Positions 8,662-17,199 of a stretch of DNA of 64,000 bases are shown here, piece by piece. The notes under the pieces are model-generated. The model did no database searches and was not told the DNA's origin. It was given only the letters and a program-made list of their open reading frames with translations. The translations under genes were made by a program, and so were the position numbers. Position 1 is the first letter of the stretch; each line of letters starts with the position of its first letter. Source of the DNA: Herpetosiphonaceae bacterium (GTDB lineage: Bacteria > Chloroflexota > Chloroflexia > Chloroflexales > Herpetosiphonaceae); contig BPHZ01000004.1 in the NCBI GenBank assembly GCA_026003835.1, positions 1 to 64,000 on the forward strand, in the 5' to 3' direction.

Positions 8662-9318
8662 ATGATGGACCAAACCCAGCATACAACGCCCTATGGAACA
8701 GCCAGCCTCATCCTTATCGAGCACACGAGCGGCCAGGTTGCTCTGCTGTGCGACGAAGACCAACCCCACGCCGCGATCTACGCAGCCAAAGCCTTGGGAG
8801 CCACCAGGGTGATCGAAGTTGTCTCCGCGCGGCCGCTGGACCGGCTGCTCGATCGAGGCGATATCGTCCTGCCCGATGATCTCGTCGATCTTACCTGTGG
8901 AAGGCGATCGACCTTCTTCGTCGGCAAAGGCTACGGCTTCATCCCCCAGCGACCAGTTTTCTGTCCGGAAGTGCGGTCCGCACTGCTGGCAGGGGTGCGC
9001 GCAGGCGGTGGGCGCAGCTTCGCGCGCGGCACCCTGGCTGTCGTCGAAGATTGGGGACAGAGCCAGGCAGCGCGCGAGTGGGGAGCGCATATCCTCGCCT
9101 CGACCGTTGCGCCTGCGGCTTACCTGGCGAAAGAGCTGGAGCTGTGCTATGCGCCGCTCTGCATCGTCGAAGAAGAAGAGGAGCTGCCGGCGGCGCTCTT
9201 GAGCGCCGCGATTGAGCATCTGCCGCCTGCCAGACTCTGCTCATGCCAGTCGGCAATGCAGCCCGCTCGCCAGCGCGGACTCGTCGGCGATGATTGGAGG
9301 CTATGGATGGATGTTTGA
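8662..9318 (+). CDS. divergent PNP/MTAP-family paralogue
   Basis: This 218-residue protein is a second, shortened member of the phosphorylase family, 21 bases after mtnP. It aligns by eye over the middle and end: AAKALGATRVIEVVSARP parallels the AAKALGARAILSWNGVGA region, DDLVDLT the DGIIDVT region, and ILASTVAPAAYLAKELEL, then CYAPLCIV, the GMTLVPEVFLAAELG plus LCYVTN region. The N-terminal phosphate loop and the Met-Thr-x-x-P-E signature are altered (ASTVAPAAYL), so catalytic activity is doubtful. It could be a regulatory or heteromeric partner of the upstream enzyme, or a paralogue with another substrate. The assignment to the family is good; the function is open. Confidence 0.6.
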   Translation: MMDQTQHTTPYGTASLILIEHTSGQVALLCDEDQPHAAIYAAKALGATRVIEVVSARPLDRLLDRGDIVLPDDLVDLTCGRRSTFFVGKGYGFIPQRPVFCPEVRSALLAGVRAGGGRSFARGTLAVVEDWGQSQAAREWGAHILASTVAPAAYLAKELELCYAPLCIVEEEEELPAALLSAAIEHLPPARLCSCQSAMQPARQRGLVGDDWRLWMDV

Positions 9319-9384
9319 AGCAGGTTTGATGCGAAGGAAAACTGATAAACTAAACACTACCGGTTATCTATGAAAGGTACACCC

Positions 9385-10134
9385 ATGCCGATAACACTCA
9401 AAAACCGACATCAAATTGAGAAAATGCGCAGCGCCGGCAGACTCGTCGCGCATACGCTGCTTGTCGTTGGCGAGCATGTAAAGCCCGGCGTCACAACTGC
9501 CGAACTCGATCAGGTTGCCGAGGAGTATATTCGCAAACACGGAGCTGTGCCTTCCTTCAAGGGTTACAGAGGTTTTCCTGCCTCGATTTGCGTCTCGATC
9601 AACGAGGTTATCTGTCACGGCATCCCCTCGGTGCGACGGCTTGAGGAGGGAGACATCGTTGGCATCGATATTGGCGCCATCCTTGACGGCTGGCACGGCG
9701 ACTGCTGTATTACCTTTCCTGTAGGAAGGGTCGATGCGCGCTCCCAGAAGCTGCTGGATGTCACTCGTGAGGCACTCAACCGCGGTATCGAGGCCGCCGG
9801 TCCCGGCAAGCGACTAGGCGATATCGGCGCTGCCATTCAGCAGTATGTTGAGTCACACGGCTTCTCCGTCGTACGCGAGTACACCGGACACGGCATCGGC
9901 CGCAAGCTTCATGACGAGCCGACGGTGCTGCACTATGGCACTCCCAACACAGGCATACCGATGCGGCCCGGCATGGTCTTTACAATCGAGCCGATGGTCA
10001 ATGCCGGTAAGCCGGGGACCAGGCTGTTGAACGATGGCTGGACAGTCGTGACAGCGGATGGGTCGCGCTCGGCACAGTTTGAGCATACCATTGCCATCAC
10101 CGATAAAGGCATCGAGATTCTCTCGCTGCCGTAG
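9385..10134 (+). CDS. map: methionine aminopeptidase, type I
   Basis: The enzyme removes the initiator methionine from new proteins. The 249-residue product from ATG 9385 has the full type I fold. Visible metal ligands are the aspartate pair in DGWHGDCC and the preceding GIDIG strand, His in TGHGIGRKLH, Glu in FTIEPMVN, and Glu in FEHTIAI; INEVICHGIPS carries the substrate histidine. An ATG at 9370 is also in frame, but AAAGG lies between the two and is well spaced for 9385. There is no N-terminal zinc-finger or SH3-binding extension. Its place among salvage genes is sensible, since methionine recycling and methionine removal are linked, but co-regulation is only inferred. Confidence 0.93.
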   Translation: MPITLKNRHQIEKMRSAGRLVAHTLLVVGEHVKPGVTTAELDQVAEEYIRKHGAVPSFKGYRGFPASICVSINEVICHGIPSVRRLEEGDIVGIDIGAILDGWHGDCCITFPVGRVDARSQKLLDVTREALNRGIEAAGPGKRLGDIGAAIQQYVESHGFSVVREYTGHGIGRKLHDEPTVLHYGTPNTGIPMRPGMVFTIEPMVNAGKPGTRLLNDGWTVVTADGSRSAQFEHTIAITDKGIEILSLP

Positions 10135-10145
10135 CGCCAGCAGTT

Positions 10146-10715
10146 ATGCAGAAGATAGATGTTGCACATGCCGTAGAGCAGATCGCGCTGGTTGGCCGGC
10201 TGCTGCATAGCCGCGGTATCTTCTGGGCACGGGCGGGGAACATCAGTGCCCGCCTGCCCGATGGTACGATCCTGATTACCCGTGGCGGCACGCACAAAGC
10301 GCTGCTGGATCGTTCAAAGCTAATCCTGATCGACGCTGCCGGGGCGCTACTCGAATCCGGGCGGCCCTCTTCGGAAACGCCGCTGCATCTGGCGGCCTAC
10401 AGGACACTGCCCGCGATTGGGGCGGTACTACACGCCCACCCACCTGCCTGTACAGCGCTGGCAATCGAGGGCCGCCGCCTGGAGGTTGACCTAGTCGAGG
10501 AAGGCCGGGCGGCGCTTGGCGCTGCTCCGCTGCTGCCGCACGCCGAGCGGACGGTCGTAGCGGAAGCCTGGGCTTCCGCGCTGACGGATGGCGCGCGAGC
10601 TGCATTGCTCGCCGGCCATGGCGTTATCGTCGCCGGCAGCGATCTGGAAGATGTGCTGGCGAAGGTTGAGCTATGTGAGTTTATCGCCGAGCTGCAGTGG
10701 CGGCTTCGGGGGTGA
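10146..10715 (+). CDS. class II aldolase/adducin family protein
   Basis: The 189-residue product has the zinc-dependent class II aldolase fold. ARAGNISARLPDGTILITRGG binds the phosphate end of the substrate, SSETPLHLAAY supplies the catalytic glutamate, HAHPPACTAL the first two zinc histidines, and LLAGHGVIVAG the third. Candidates in the family are L-fuculose-phosphate aldolase, methylthioribulose-phosphate dehydratase (MtnB), and the 5-deoxyribulose/methylthioribulose-1-phosphate aldolase (Ald2) of the DHAP shunt. The presence of mtnA and mtnP a few genes upstream favours the last two; the sequence alone does not choose. It starts 11 bases after map. Confidence 0.75.
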   Translation: MQKIDVAHAVEQIALVGRLLHSRGIFWARAGNISARLPDGTILITRGGTHKALLDRSKLILIDAAGALLESGRPSSETPLHLAAYRTLPAIGAVLHAHPPACTALAIEGRRLEVDLVEEGRAALGAAPLLPHAERTVVAEAWASALTDGARAALLAGHGVIVAGSDLEDVLAKVELCEFIAELQWRLRG

Positions 10716-10726
10716 TTGTGCGCTCT

Positions 10727-11083
10727 ATGCTGCATGTGACCGCTGCACTGATACGGGGGTTCCTACTGCGCTGCCCTCACTGTAAGACTGGGCATATGTT
10801 CCGCACGATGTTTGAAATGTATCCTGTTTGTCCGGACTGCGGTGTCGTTTTTGAGCGCGACCCAGGCGAGATCACCGGAGGGATGGGCATCAATATCAGC
10901 GTGACCATGTTCGTCTTTTTCGTTGGCTTTATTTTGATGAATGCCCTGACGTCGATCTCCCTGGTGGTCCAGCTGCTGATCTGGATCCCATTTATGATCG
11001 TCTTCCCCATCCTCTTCTACCCCTGCTCGCGCGGCCTGTGGGTCAGCATCCTCTACCTCACAGGCAACGTCTACCGTGAGTAA
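10727..11083 (+). CDS. DUF983 family membrane protein
   Basis: The 118-residue product (ATG 10727; a GTG at 10697 would overlap the aldolase) has a small zinc-ribbon-like N-terminus with two CxxC pairs (RCPHCKTG and VCPDCGVVFE), followed by two hydrophobic segments (residues about 60-100) and a short tail. This is the architecture of the DUF983 family, found near respiratory and heme genes in many bacteria; its function is unknown. It converges with the end of the eCIS operon, with only about 20 bases between the stop codons. Confidence 0.75.
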   Translation: MLHVTAALIRGFLLRCPHCKTGHMFRTMFEMYPVCPDCGVVFERDPGEITGGMGINISVTMFVFFVGFILMNALTSISLVVQLLIWIPFMIVFPILFYPCSRGLWVSILYLTGNVYRE

Positions 11084-11103
11084 GACAGGGATCGCCGCTC
11101 TCC

Positions 11104-14100
11104 TCAAGGGTATGGCGCGCAGTCAGGCCGGCTGGTCAGCCAGGGCGCAAAGTTGAGGTTGACGCCGGCTGAGTTGCCGAGGCCGTCGGGGTTGCGGGTG
11201 GCCTCATATGGCCCGCCTGGATCACCCCACCAGTTATGACGCAGATCGAAGGCCAGATCGCCGGCTGCGCCACGGTTTTGGTTACCCTCGATGGCGTTAT
11301 GGATGATACTCACTGTAAAGCCATCCAGTGAGGGGACAGAGGTTTTCAGCGCAAGTCCTACGGCGCCGCTGCTGAAGGTATTGCAAGCAATTGTCGCGCT
11401 GTAGGGGACGTTGGAGTCGACGAGCAGGTTTGTGCCGCCGTGGACGACAAAGAGATTGCGCTGGATATCGAGCGTTGCTAACGGCCCGTTGATCAGAATC
11501 TGGGCGCCGACCGAGCCGGATGGCGTGCGGTTGCCGCCGACACTATTGCCAATCAGAGATGCGCGGTTGCCCTGCCCAAGCGCCAGGGCTATTGCCGGTC
11601 CGCCTTGCAGCTCATTGCCGGTGATGAGCAATCCGCTTAGTTCGACGTTGCTGTTGAAGGTGAGAATACCACCGCCGCCGTCGGCGATCAGCGAGTCGCG
11701 TATCGTCAGCCGTCCGCCGTCGCCAAAGATGGCAAGCCCTTCATCGCCCGCCTGGTGGATATCGGCCTCGATAAGCTGCAGGATGCCGCCGCTGCCGACG
11801 AAGATACCGCTCCAGCGGCCGCCATCAGCGCTGACGAAGCGCACAGGCGCATCCGGCATGCCATTAGCAAACAGGGCGCCATTGACAAGCAGCCGGACAT
11901 TCGAGGCCAGCCGCACCTCGACACCCGGATCGATCGTCAGTGTTGAGCCGGCGGGCACAACATGATCCCGGCTGAGCACAACTGGGCTATCCGCAATTGT
12001 CCAGCGAGTCGCGCCCGGGATAGGGATCGCCGCCGGGCGCGAGGGCGTGGGCGTCGGTGGGATCGGCGTCGCCGTCGGGATGACCGTCGGCACCAGGATG
12101 GCCGTGGGCGATAACTCAACTGTTGGCGTCGTCACCCCTCCGGCAGCGGGCGTCTCTGCGCCGGACTGGCCCCCACCACCCGCCGACTGCTCGCCGCCGG
12201 CGTCAGGCGTCTCTGCGCCGGTCGCGGGTGCCTCTCCTCCGCCGGCTGGTTGCTCACCGCCAGCCGCTGGTGTCTCAGCCCCAGTGGCTGGCTGTCCTCC
12301 GCCGGACGGATCACCGCCCCCTGCTGCAGCGGGCGTCTCTGCACCGGCTGTAGGTTGCTGGGCGCTGCCGGAGTTCTGCCCCTCGCCGCCAGACTGCCCG
12401 TCCGGTGCCTGCCCGGTTCCTCCAGCGCCCCCACTTCCAGTCGGCACAAGATTCCCTGGAAGCTGGCCTGATCCTGTAACCGTTGACCCCACACTCTTGA
12501 TCGTATTCTGACTAAAGAAGCTCATAACCGTGTTACGGAGCGGCGCGAACACCGCCAGCGCGAGTGCCACCATCCCGAGCCCAAGGATGGGCCTGACCAG
12601 CCAGCCGGGCAGGACCGCCTGCTGATAAATGCGGCCAATGGTCTGCATCGCCAGTTCAGCTTTCTCGCCAGGCGTCACGGTTAGGGTAAAAGGATACAGC
12701 TCGCCTTCGCCTGCCCAGCGCCACTTACGCGCCCGAACCTCAAGCTTACCTTTGCGCGTTTCGCCAGGCTTGACCTTGATCTTCTTTGAATTGATGAAGT
12801 TAAATTCCAGGGCATCCTGATCGTCAGTGCCCTGCAGTTTAAACAGCTCAGTCTGATTGCCCTTGTTGATAATCTGGAAGGTATAGGTGGCCTTTCGCTT
12901 CGCGCTGCGCTGCTGTGGATGCAGCTTTACGGCAAAGTCACTGAAGGGCAGAACCGTCAACGTCCCCGGGACACTGGCCCGCTCGTCAGGTCGCCTCTCT
13001 GAGTGGGCGATAACCCTGAATGGATGCGGGCCAGCCAGGCTGTTGAAGTGGCGCAGCGGAATAATGACCAGCTGGGCCTCGCTTTGGGCGCCGGGGAGCA
13101 GCGGCAGGCTGTCGGGCGTAATACGCACCCATGACGACGGCAGACCATCAACCGAGAAGGTAATACGGTCGACAACACTGGCGCGATTGGTGATCGAGAT
13201 CGTCGCCGTGACCGCACTACCCACCTCGACGGTCAGGCTGGTAGGTATAAGATCGGCGTGGGCCAGATCCTCGTTAGCCGGACCATGCAGCGGAGTGGTC
13301 AGCGGCTGCGTAACGGCGGCGGCCGCCGCGACAGCTCCACGCGCTGCCAGCGTCGCAGGCGCGGCGGCGGCCGCCGCCTCAGGGCCACTTCCTGCTGGCG
13401 CAGTAGAAGATACGGCGGTCGCTACGCTGGCTGCCGCTATCCCACTTGCAGGCTGCGCAGCAGTTGTGGCTCCGGACTCATGAGGCGACGAAGTCCCGGC
13501 GCTTGCCTGGGGGCTTACTGACGCTGTGGGTGATACAGTGGACGGCGCTGGTGGAGGTGGGCCAGGAACTGGGGCCGGCGCGCCGGATCGAAAGAGCGAG
13601 CGGTGGTTGAGTTCGCCGGCGATATGTTGAGCAGCGGACTCATCCTTCTGAGGTATTACGCTCAGGACAAAGGGGTAGCTCTTACGACCCCCAAAGAGCC
13701 TGAAGCCCTTCAGTCGCACACGCACTGGCACAGCTCGCGTCTCGCCGGGCTGCACAAAGACAGAGCGCTCGACGAAGGGGAAGGCAAGCGCGCCCTTTTC
13801 ATCGTAGCCGCGGAGGTTAAAGAACTGTCCATAGTTGCCGGCGTTCGTTAGCGTGAGCAGGTAGTCGCCGCGCCAGCGGGCAACGAGCTCTCTCGGCGAA
13901 ATCTCAGCCTGAAGCTCGGTAAAAGGGTTGATGGTAAGCCTCGCCGGAGCAACCATCTGCTCGTTCGGCCTGTTCTCCGAGCGCGCGACGATCTTGAACG
14001 AGTAGCTCCCCGCCAGGCTGCGCGAGTTGCGCGGTGGGCTAATCATCAGCTCTACTTCACCTCTGCTGCCGGGGAAAATCGGCAGATCCTGGCTTGTCAG

Positions 14101-16107
14101 CTTCACCCAGGACTCAGGCAAACCCTCCACGGCCAGATCAATGCGATCGAGCACCTGTGAACGGCTGGTAAAGGAGATCGTGATCGTAGCCGTGCTGCCG
14201 GCATCGATAACCAGATCCGACGCCGAGAGCGTCAGCTGTGTCAGCGGGCGACCAGGAACGCTCTGCTTAGCCGCTGGGCGCTCCTGCTTTGGCTCCGGCT
14301 CGCGTTGCTCCGGCTGCTCGCCGGCCTTCTGGTGCGCATCCTCCTCTGCCGGGTAGAGGAAGATACGCACCGTCCCGACCTGCACGACGCTATCTTCAGC
14401 GATTGGCTGCGGAAAATAGCTGGGCACTCGTTGGCTGTCGATAAACGTTCCATCAGGACTGTTCAGGTCAAAGATCTGGTAGCCTGTTGCGTCACAGAAG
14501 AGCTGGGCATGATGTTCGGCGACGGCGGGATCGTCGAGGATAATATCGTTATCGCTCGCTCGTCCAATGCGTATCGTCGGCTTCCAAAGCGAGATCGGCT
14601 CCTGGCGATCGTCTGCGTACACAACGATCGCCGTACCGAACGACCGGCGGGGCGCTGCTCTGGGCTCCGGCTGCCCGGCTTGCTCCTCAGCTCCAGGCGC
14701 TGGAACTGTTTCAACCGGCGCCGTGCCGCTACTGCCACCCTCAGACTGCAGCGGCTCAGCCTCGGCTATTGCAGGTCGCTGCTCATCTGCCGCAGACGGC
14801 TCCGAAATTGCGGCGAGCGCATCGTCGAGGCTGCCTCTGCGCCGGCGCTCTGGGATCTTCGGTACAAGCGCGTTATCCGGCGGAGCAGGCGGCAGATGCT
14901 GCTCCATTGTGCTGAGCTGATCGGTCGAAGATGTGAGAGGCTCAGCCAGTGGAGACGCTTCATGGACATCGGGATAGAGCAGGATGCGCACCGAGCCAAT
15001 CTGGATGACGCTATCGGCCGCAACAGGCTGTGCAAAGTAGCTCTCTACCTGCTGATTATCGATCAGCGTGCCCACCGCGCTGTCGAGATCCGTGATCGTA
15101 TAGCCCTCGGCGCTACAGAACAGCTCGGCGTGATAGTCGGCCACAATCGAGTCGTCGAGAATAATGTCATTATCGCCAGCTCGACCGATGCGTATCGTGG
15201 GTTTTATGAGCGGCACCAGTGCCTGACGTCCATCGGGGTACATCAGCATGGCGCTGCCGAAATTGTGGCGATGATGAGTCTCAGCCGGTGGAGCCTCAGC
15301 CGGCGCAGGGAACGCCTGCTCTTCGGCTGCATGGTCAGCAGACTGCGCGGAGACCCGGCGCATCTCCTGCTCAGCTATGCCGCCTGTATCATCGGGGGGC
15401 GCTTCGACGCCAGGTTGCTGCAGCGGCGTCTCATCTGCCGCGCTGTTGCCGGGGAACAGGAAGATACGGGTAGCGCCGATCTCAACAATATCGTCGACAA
15501 GGATGCGCTGCTGGCCGGCAAGATCAGACAGCTCAAAGCCGCGGCTCGTCACCGCCAGCACAGCGTGATACTCATCCAGCGCGGGATCGTCGATAACAAT
15601 ATCGTTATCCGAGGCGCGGCCGATCAGCAGCTTTTCCTGCCCTAAGGCCACCATCCGCTGCTCACCGCTGGCTGACATAATGACGGCGGTACCAAAGGCA
15701 CCCTGTACCGCCGGCTGTGCCGTGCCAGGGTGTCCCGGCACAGCCTCCATCGTCAGTGGCGTCTGGCTGCGCTCATGGCGTATGGCAGATCCCTCCGGCT
15801 GCTCGTCGGCCGGGTACAGAAAGATACGGATCGGGCCGATCTGGATGACGCTATCATCGGCAATGGCCTGAGGGAAATAGCTGGGAAGCGGTATGTTATC
15901 AACGAACGTACCGCCATCCTCCGTCATATCAAAGATCTCAAAACCTGTGGGGCCGCAAAACAGCTGAGCGTGATAATCGGCAACCGCTTCATGGTCGATC
16001 CGCAAATCATTTTCAAGAGCCCGGCCAAGGCGTATTGTCGGCCTGTTCAGGACAATGCTTTCCTGACGGCCATCAGGATACATAACAATTGCAGTGCCGA
16101 AAGACAT
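11104..16107 (-). CDS. giant FHA / Ig-like / transmembrane / beta-helix protein of the eCIS locus
   Basis: The 1667-residue product starts at ATG 16107 with GGGAG upstream. The cytoplasmic side should hold four FHA domains (residues about 1-100, 140-220, 280-380, 485-590), each with GRAxxND and a histidine in DYHA/EYHA/EHHA. Two Ig-like modules of the NEW3 type follow (about 620-880 and 945-1155; shared phrases such as LPxSWV and FPGS/LPGA). One membrane span lies at about 1170-1192 (ILGLGMVALALAVFAPL). A Gly/Ala/Pro-rich linker with repeated AGGEQPAGGGE-type units (about 1205-1350) comes next, then a right-handed beta-helix-like domain (about 1365-1667) with an N-terminal cap like VVPAGSTLTIDPGVEVRL. 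It is the last gene of the eCIS operon. I infer a membrane anchor or docking protein for the injection machine. No homologue of this exact layout is known to me. Confidence 0.75.
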   Translation of the reverse strand: MSFGTAIVMYPDGRQESIVLNRPTIRLGRALENDLRIDHEAVADYHAQLFCGPTGFEIFDMTEDGGTFVDNIPLPSYFPQAIADDSVIQIGPIRIFLYPADEQPEGSAIRHERSQTPLTMEAVPGHPGTAQPAVQGAFGTAVIMSASGEQRMVALGQEKLLIGRASDNDIVIDDPALDEYHAVLAVTSRGFELSDLAGQQRILVDDIVEIGATRIFLFPGNSAADETPLQQPGVEAPPDDTGGIAEQEMRRVSAQSADHAAEEQAFPAPAEAPPAETHHRHNFGSAMLMYPDGRQALVPLIKPTIRIGRAGDNDIILDDSIVADYHAELFCSAEGYTITDLDSAVGTLIDNQQVESYFAQPVAADSVIQIGSVRILLYPDVHEASPLAEPLTSSTDQLSTMEQHLPPAPPDNALVPKIPERRRRGSLDDALAAISEPSAADEQRPAIAEAEPLQSEGGSSGTAPVETVPAPGAEEQAGQPEPRAAPRRSFGTAIVVYADDRQEPISLWKPTIRIGRASDNDIILDDPAVAEHHAQLFCDATGYQIFDLNSPDGTFIDSQRVPSYFPQPIAEDSVVQVGTVRIFLYPAEEDAHQKAGEQPEQREPEPKQERPAAKQSVPGRPLTQLTLSASDLVIDAGSTATITISFTSRSQVLDRIDLAVEGLPESWVKLTSQDLPIFPGSRGEVELMISPPRNSRSLAGSYSFKIVARSENRPNEQMVAPARLTINPFTELQAEISPRELVARWRGDYLLTLTNAGNYGQFFNLRGYDEKGALAFPFVERSVFVQPGETRAVPVRVRLKGFRLFGGRKSYPFVLSVIPQKDESAAQHIAGELNHRSLFRSGAPAPVPGPPPPAPSTVSPTASVSPQASAGTSSPHESGATTAAQPASGIAAASVATAVSSTAPAGSGPEAAAAAAPATLAARGAVAAAAAVTQPLTTPLHGPANEDLAHADLIPTSLTVEVGSAVTATISITNRASVVDRITFSVDGLPSSWVRITPDSLPLLPGAQSEAQLVIIPLRHFNSLAGPHPFRVIAHSERRPDERASVPGTLTVLPFSDFAVKLHPQQRSAKRKATYTFQIINKGNQTELFKLQGTDDQDALEFNFINSKKIKVKPGETRKGKLEVRARKWRWAGEGELYPFTLTVTPGEKAELAMQTIGRIYQQAVLPGWLVRPILGLGMVALALAVFAPLRNTVMSFFSQNTIKSVGSTVTGSGQLPGNLVPTGSGGAGGTGQAPDGQSGGEGQNSGSAQQPTAGAETPAAAGGGDPSGGGQPATGAETPAAGGEQPAGGGEAPATGAETPDAGGEQSAGGGGQSGAETPAAGGVTTPTVELSPTAILVPTVIPTATPIPPTPTPSRPAAIPIPGATRWTIADSPVVLSRDHVVPAGSTLTIDPGVEVRLASNVRLLVNGALFANGMPDAPVRFVSADGGRWSGIFVGSGGILQLIEADIHQAGDEGLAIFGDGGRLTIRDSLIADGGGGILTFNSNVELSGLLITGNELQGGPAIALALGQGNRASLIGNSVGGNRTPSGSVGAQILINGPLATLDIQRNLFVVHGGTNLLVDSNVPYSATIACNTFSSGAVGLALKTSVPSLDGFTVSIIHNAIEGNQNRGAAGDLAFDLRHNWWGDPGGPYEATRNPDGLGNSAGVNLNFAPWLTSRPDCAPYP

Positions 16108-16147
16108 AACGCTCCCTGACCGCTATCGCCGACCGATCAAGCCCCAG

Positions 16148-17188
16148 CTATTGCTCTACTGGTACCGGAGCAGGCTCCAACGTGCGGATTTCAAGAATAT
16201 AGCCGGTGTGCGCGGGCTTCTGAGTCTCAATAATCGCCTCTACAAGTTCACGCTCAATACTGTCAGCATCAGGAACTTCAAGGATCACCTGAAACACATG
16301 TGGAGGCAGCGCAGGTGCTCCATTAGACGCACTCTGCGGATCGGCCTCGATGATCGTGGGTGTGATCCCTGTGTAGATGCGAATATACTCGCTCAGACCG
16401 TGGCGCGTACCACGCCAGCGATAGAGTTCTGCTGCGGCGGCCACCAGCGCACGGCGCCGCTCCAGCGGCCACTTCTCGTTCAATACGAGATCGACCCATG
16501 ATGCAAGCCAGGGCAGCATACGTTCAGGCGCCAGCTGCGGGTCGAAGTAACGATGGATCTCATCGAGCATCCGCTCCAGTGGATCGAGGATCGCCTCAAA
16601 GATCATCAGGAAGCGCCCCATAAAGGGATCGTCCTGATAACAGGGCGGCAGATATTGGATATAGCTGCTCATCCCATCGCGGTACAGTCCCACGAATGGA
16701 ATGCGCGGCGGGCCACCTGAACCACGCAGTTGGCGGGCGGGCAGCCGCCGTACGGAGCGGGTCGGCGGGGCGCCCACTCTAGAGAGCCGTGCCGCAACCT
16801 CTGGGGGCAGCACCTGCTGCTTCCGATGCGGCGCGATCTCTTTGACGATACCCTTAAGCAGGCCGCCGAGATCGTCATCGGACTTGCTGCCGCCGCTGTA
16901 ACGCACGAAGTAAGGACCAATGCGTAGGATATCGCCGTCGCGCAGAGGGTAGCGTGCCAACGGCCGCAGACGCACCTGGTTCAGGAACGTCCCCTCGGCG
17001 CTGTCGAGGTCCATCACCCAGCAGTCGTCGGCGGTACAGATCAAACGCGTGTGGTAGGGAGAGACCCCCTGCGCATCGAGCACGACATCGTTTTCAGGTG
17101 CGCTGCCAAGCGTGGTCACGCCGGGGCGCAGCATGATCGTCTGCGGAGGGCTTCCCTCGATCGCATAGCTCAGTTTTCCGTAGTCCAT
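16148..17188 (-). CDS. eCIS baseplate protein (Pvc12/phage tail protein I-like) with N-terminal FHA domain
   Basis: The 346-residue product is a fusion. Residues 1-95 form an FHA domain (TTLGSAPENDVVLD, VSPYHTRLIC, DSAEGTFLNQ). After a basic, proline-containing linker, residues about 165-346 match the phage tail protein I/Pvc12 family: SSYIQYLPPCYQDDPFMGRF, then ILDPLERMLDEIHRYFDP, LPWLASWV, RRALVAAAAELYRWRGTRHG. That family forms part of the baseplate wedge. FHA domains normally bind phosphothreonine, but here the usual GR arginine is a serine. It starts 12 bases after the large baseplate gene and precedes the giant FHA gene by 40 bases, so the two FHA proteins are made together. The start at 17188 has GGAG upstream. 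Confidence 0.85.
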   Translation of the reverse strand: MDYGKLSYAIEGSPPQTIMLRPGVTTLGSAPENDVVLDAQGVSPYHTRLICTADDCWVMDLDSAEGTFLNQVRLRPLARYPLRDGDILRIGPYFVRYSGGSKSDDDLGGLLKGIVKEIAPHRKQQVLPPEVAARLSRVGAPPTRSVRRLPARQLRGSGGPPRIPFVGLYRDGMSSYIQYLPPCYQDDPFMGRFLMIFEAILDPLERMLDEIHRYFDPQLAPERMLPWLASWVDLVLNEKWPLERRRALVAAAAELYRWRGTRHGLSEYIRIYTGITPTIIEADPQSASNGAPALPPHVFQVILEVPDADSIERELVEAIIETQKPAHTGYILEIRTLEPAPVPVEQ

Positions 17189-17199
17189 GCTGCTCCAGC

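Noticed and set aside
14305..15645. 446-codon plus-strand ORF inside the giant FHA gene
   Set aside because: It is antisense to conserved FHA domains, rich in Arg/Leu from GC-rich shadow coding, and shows no domain.
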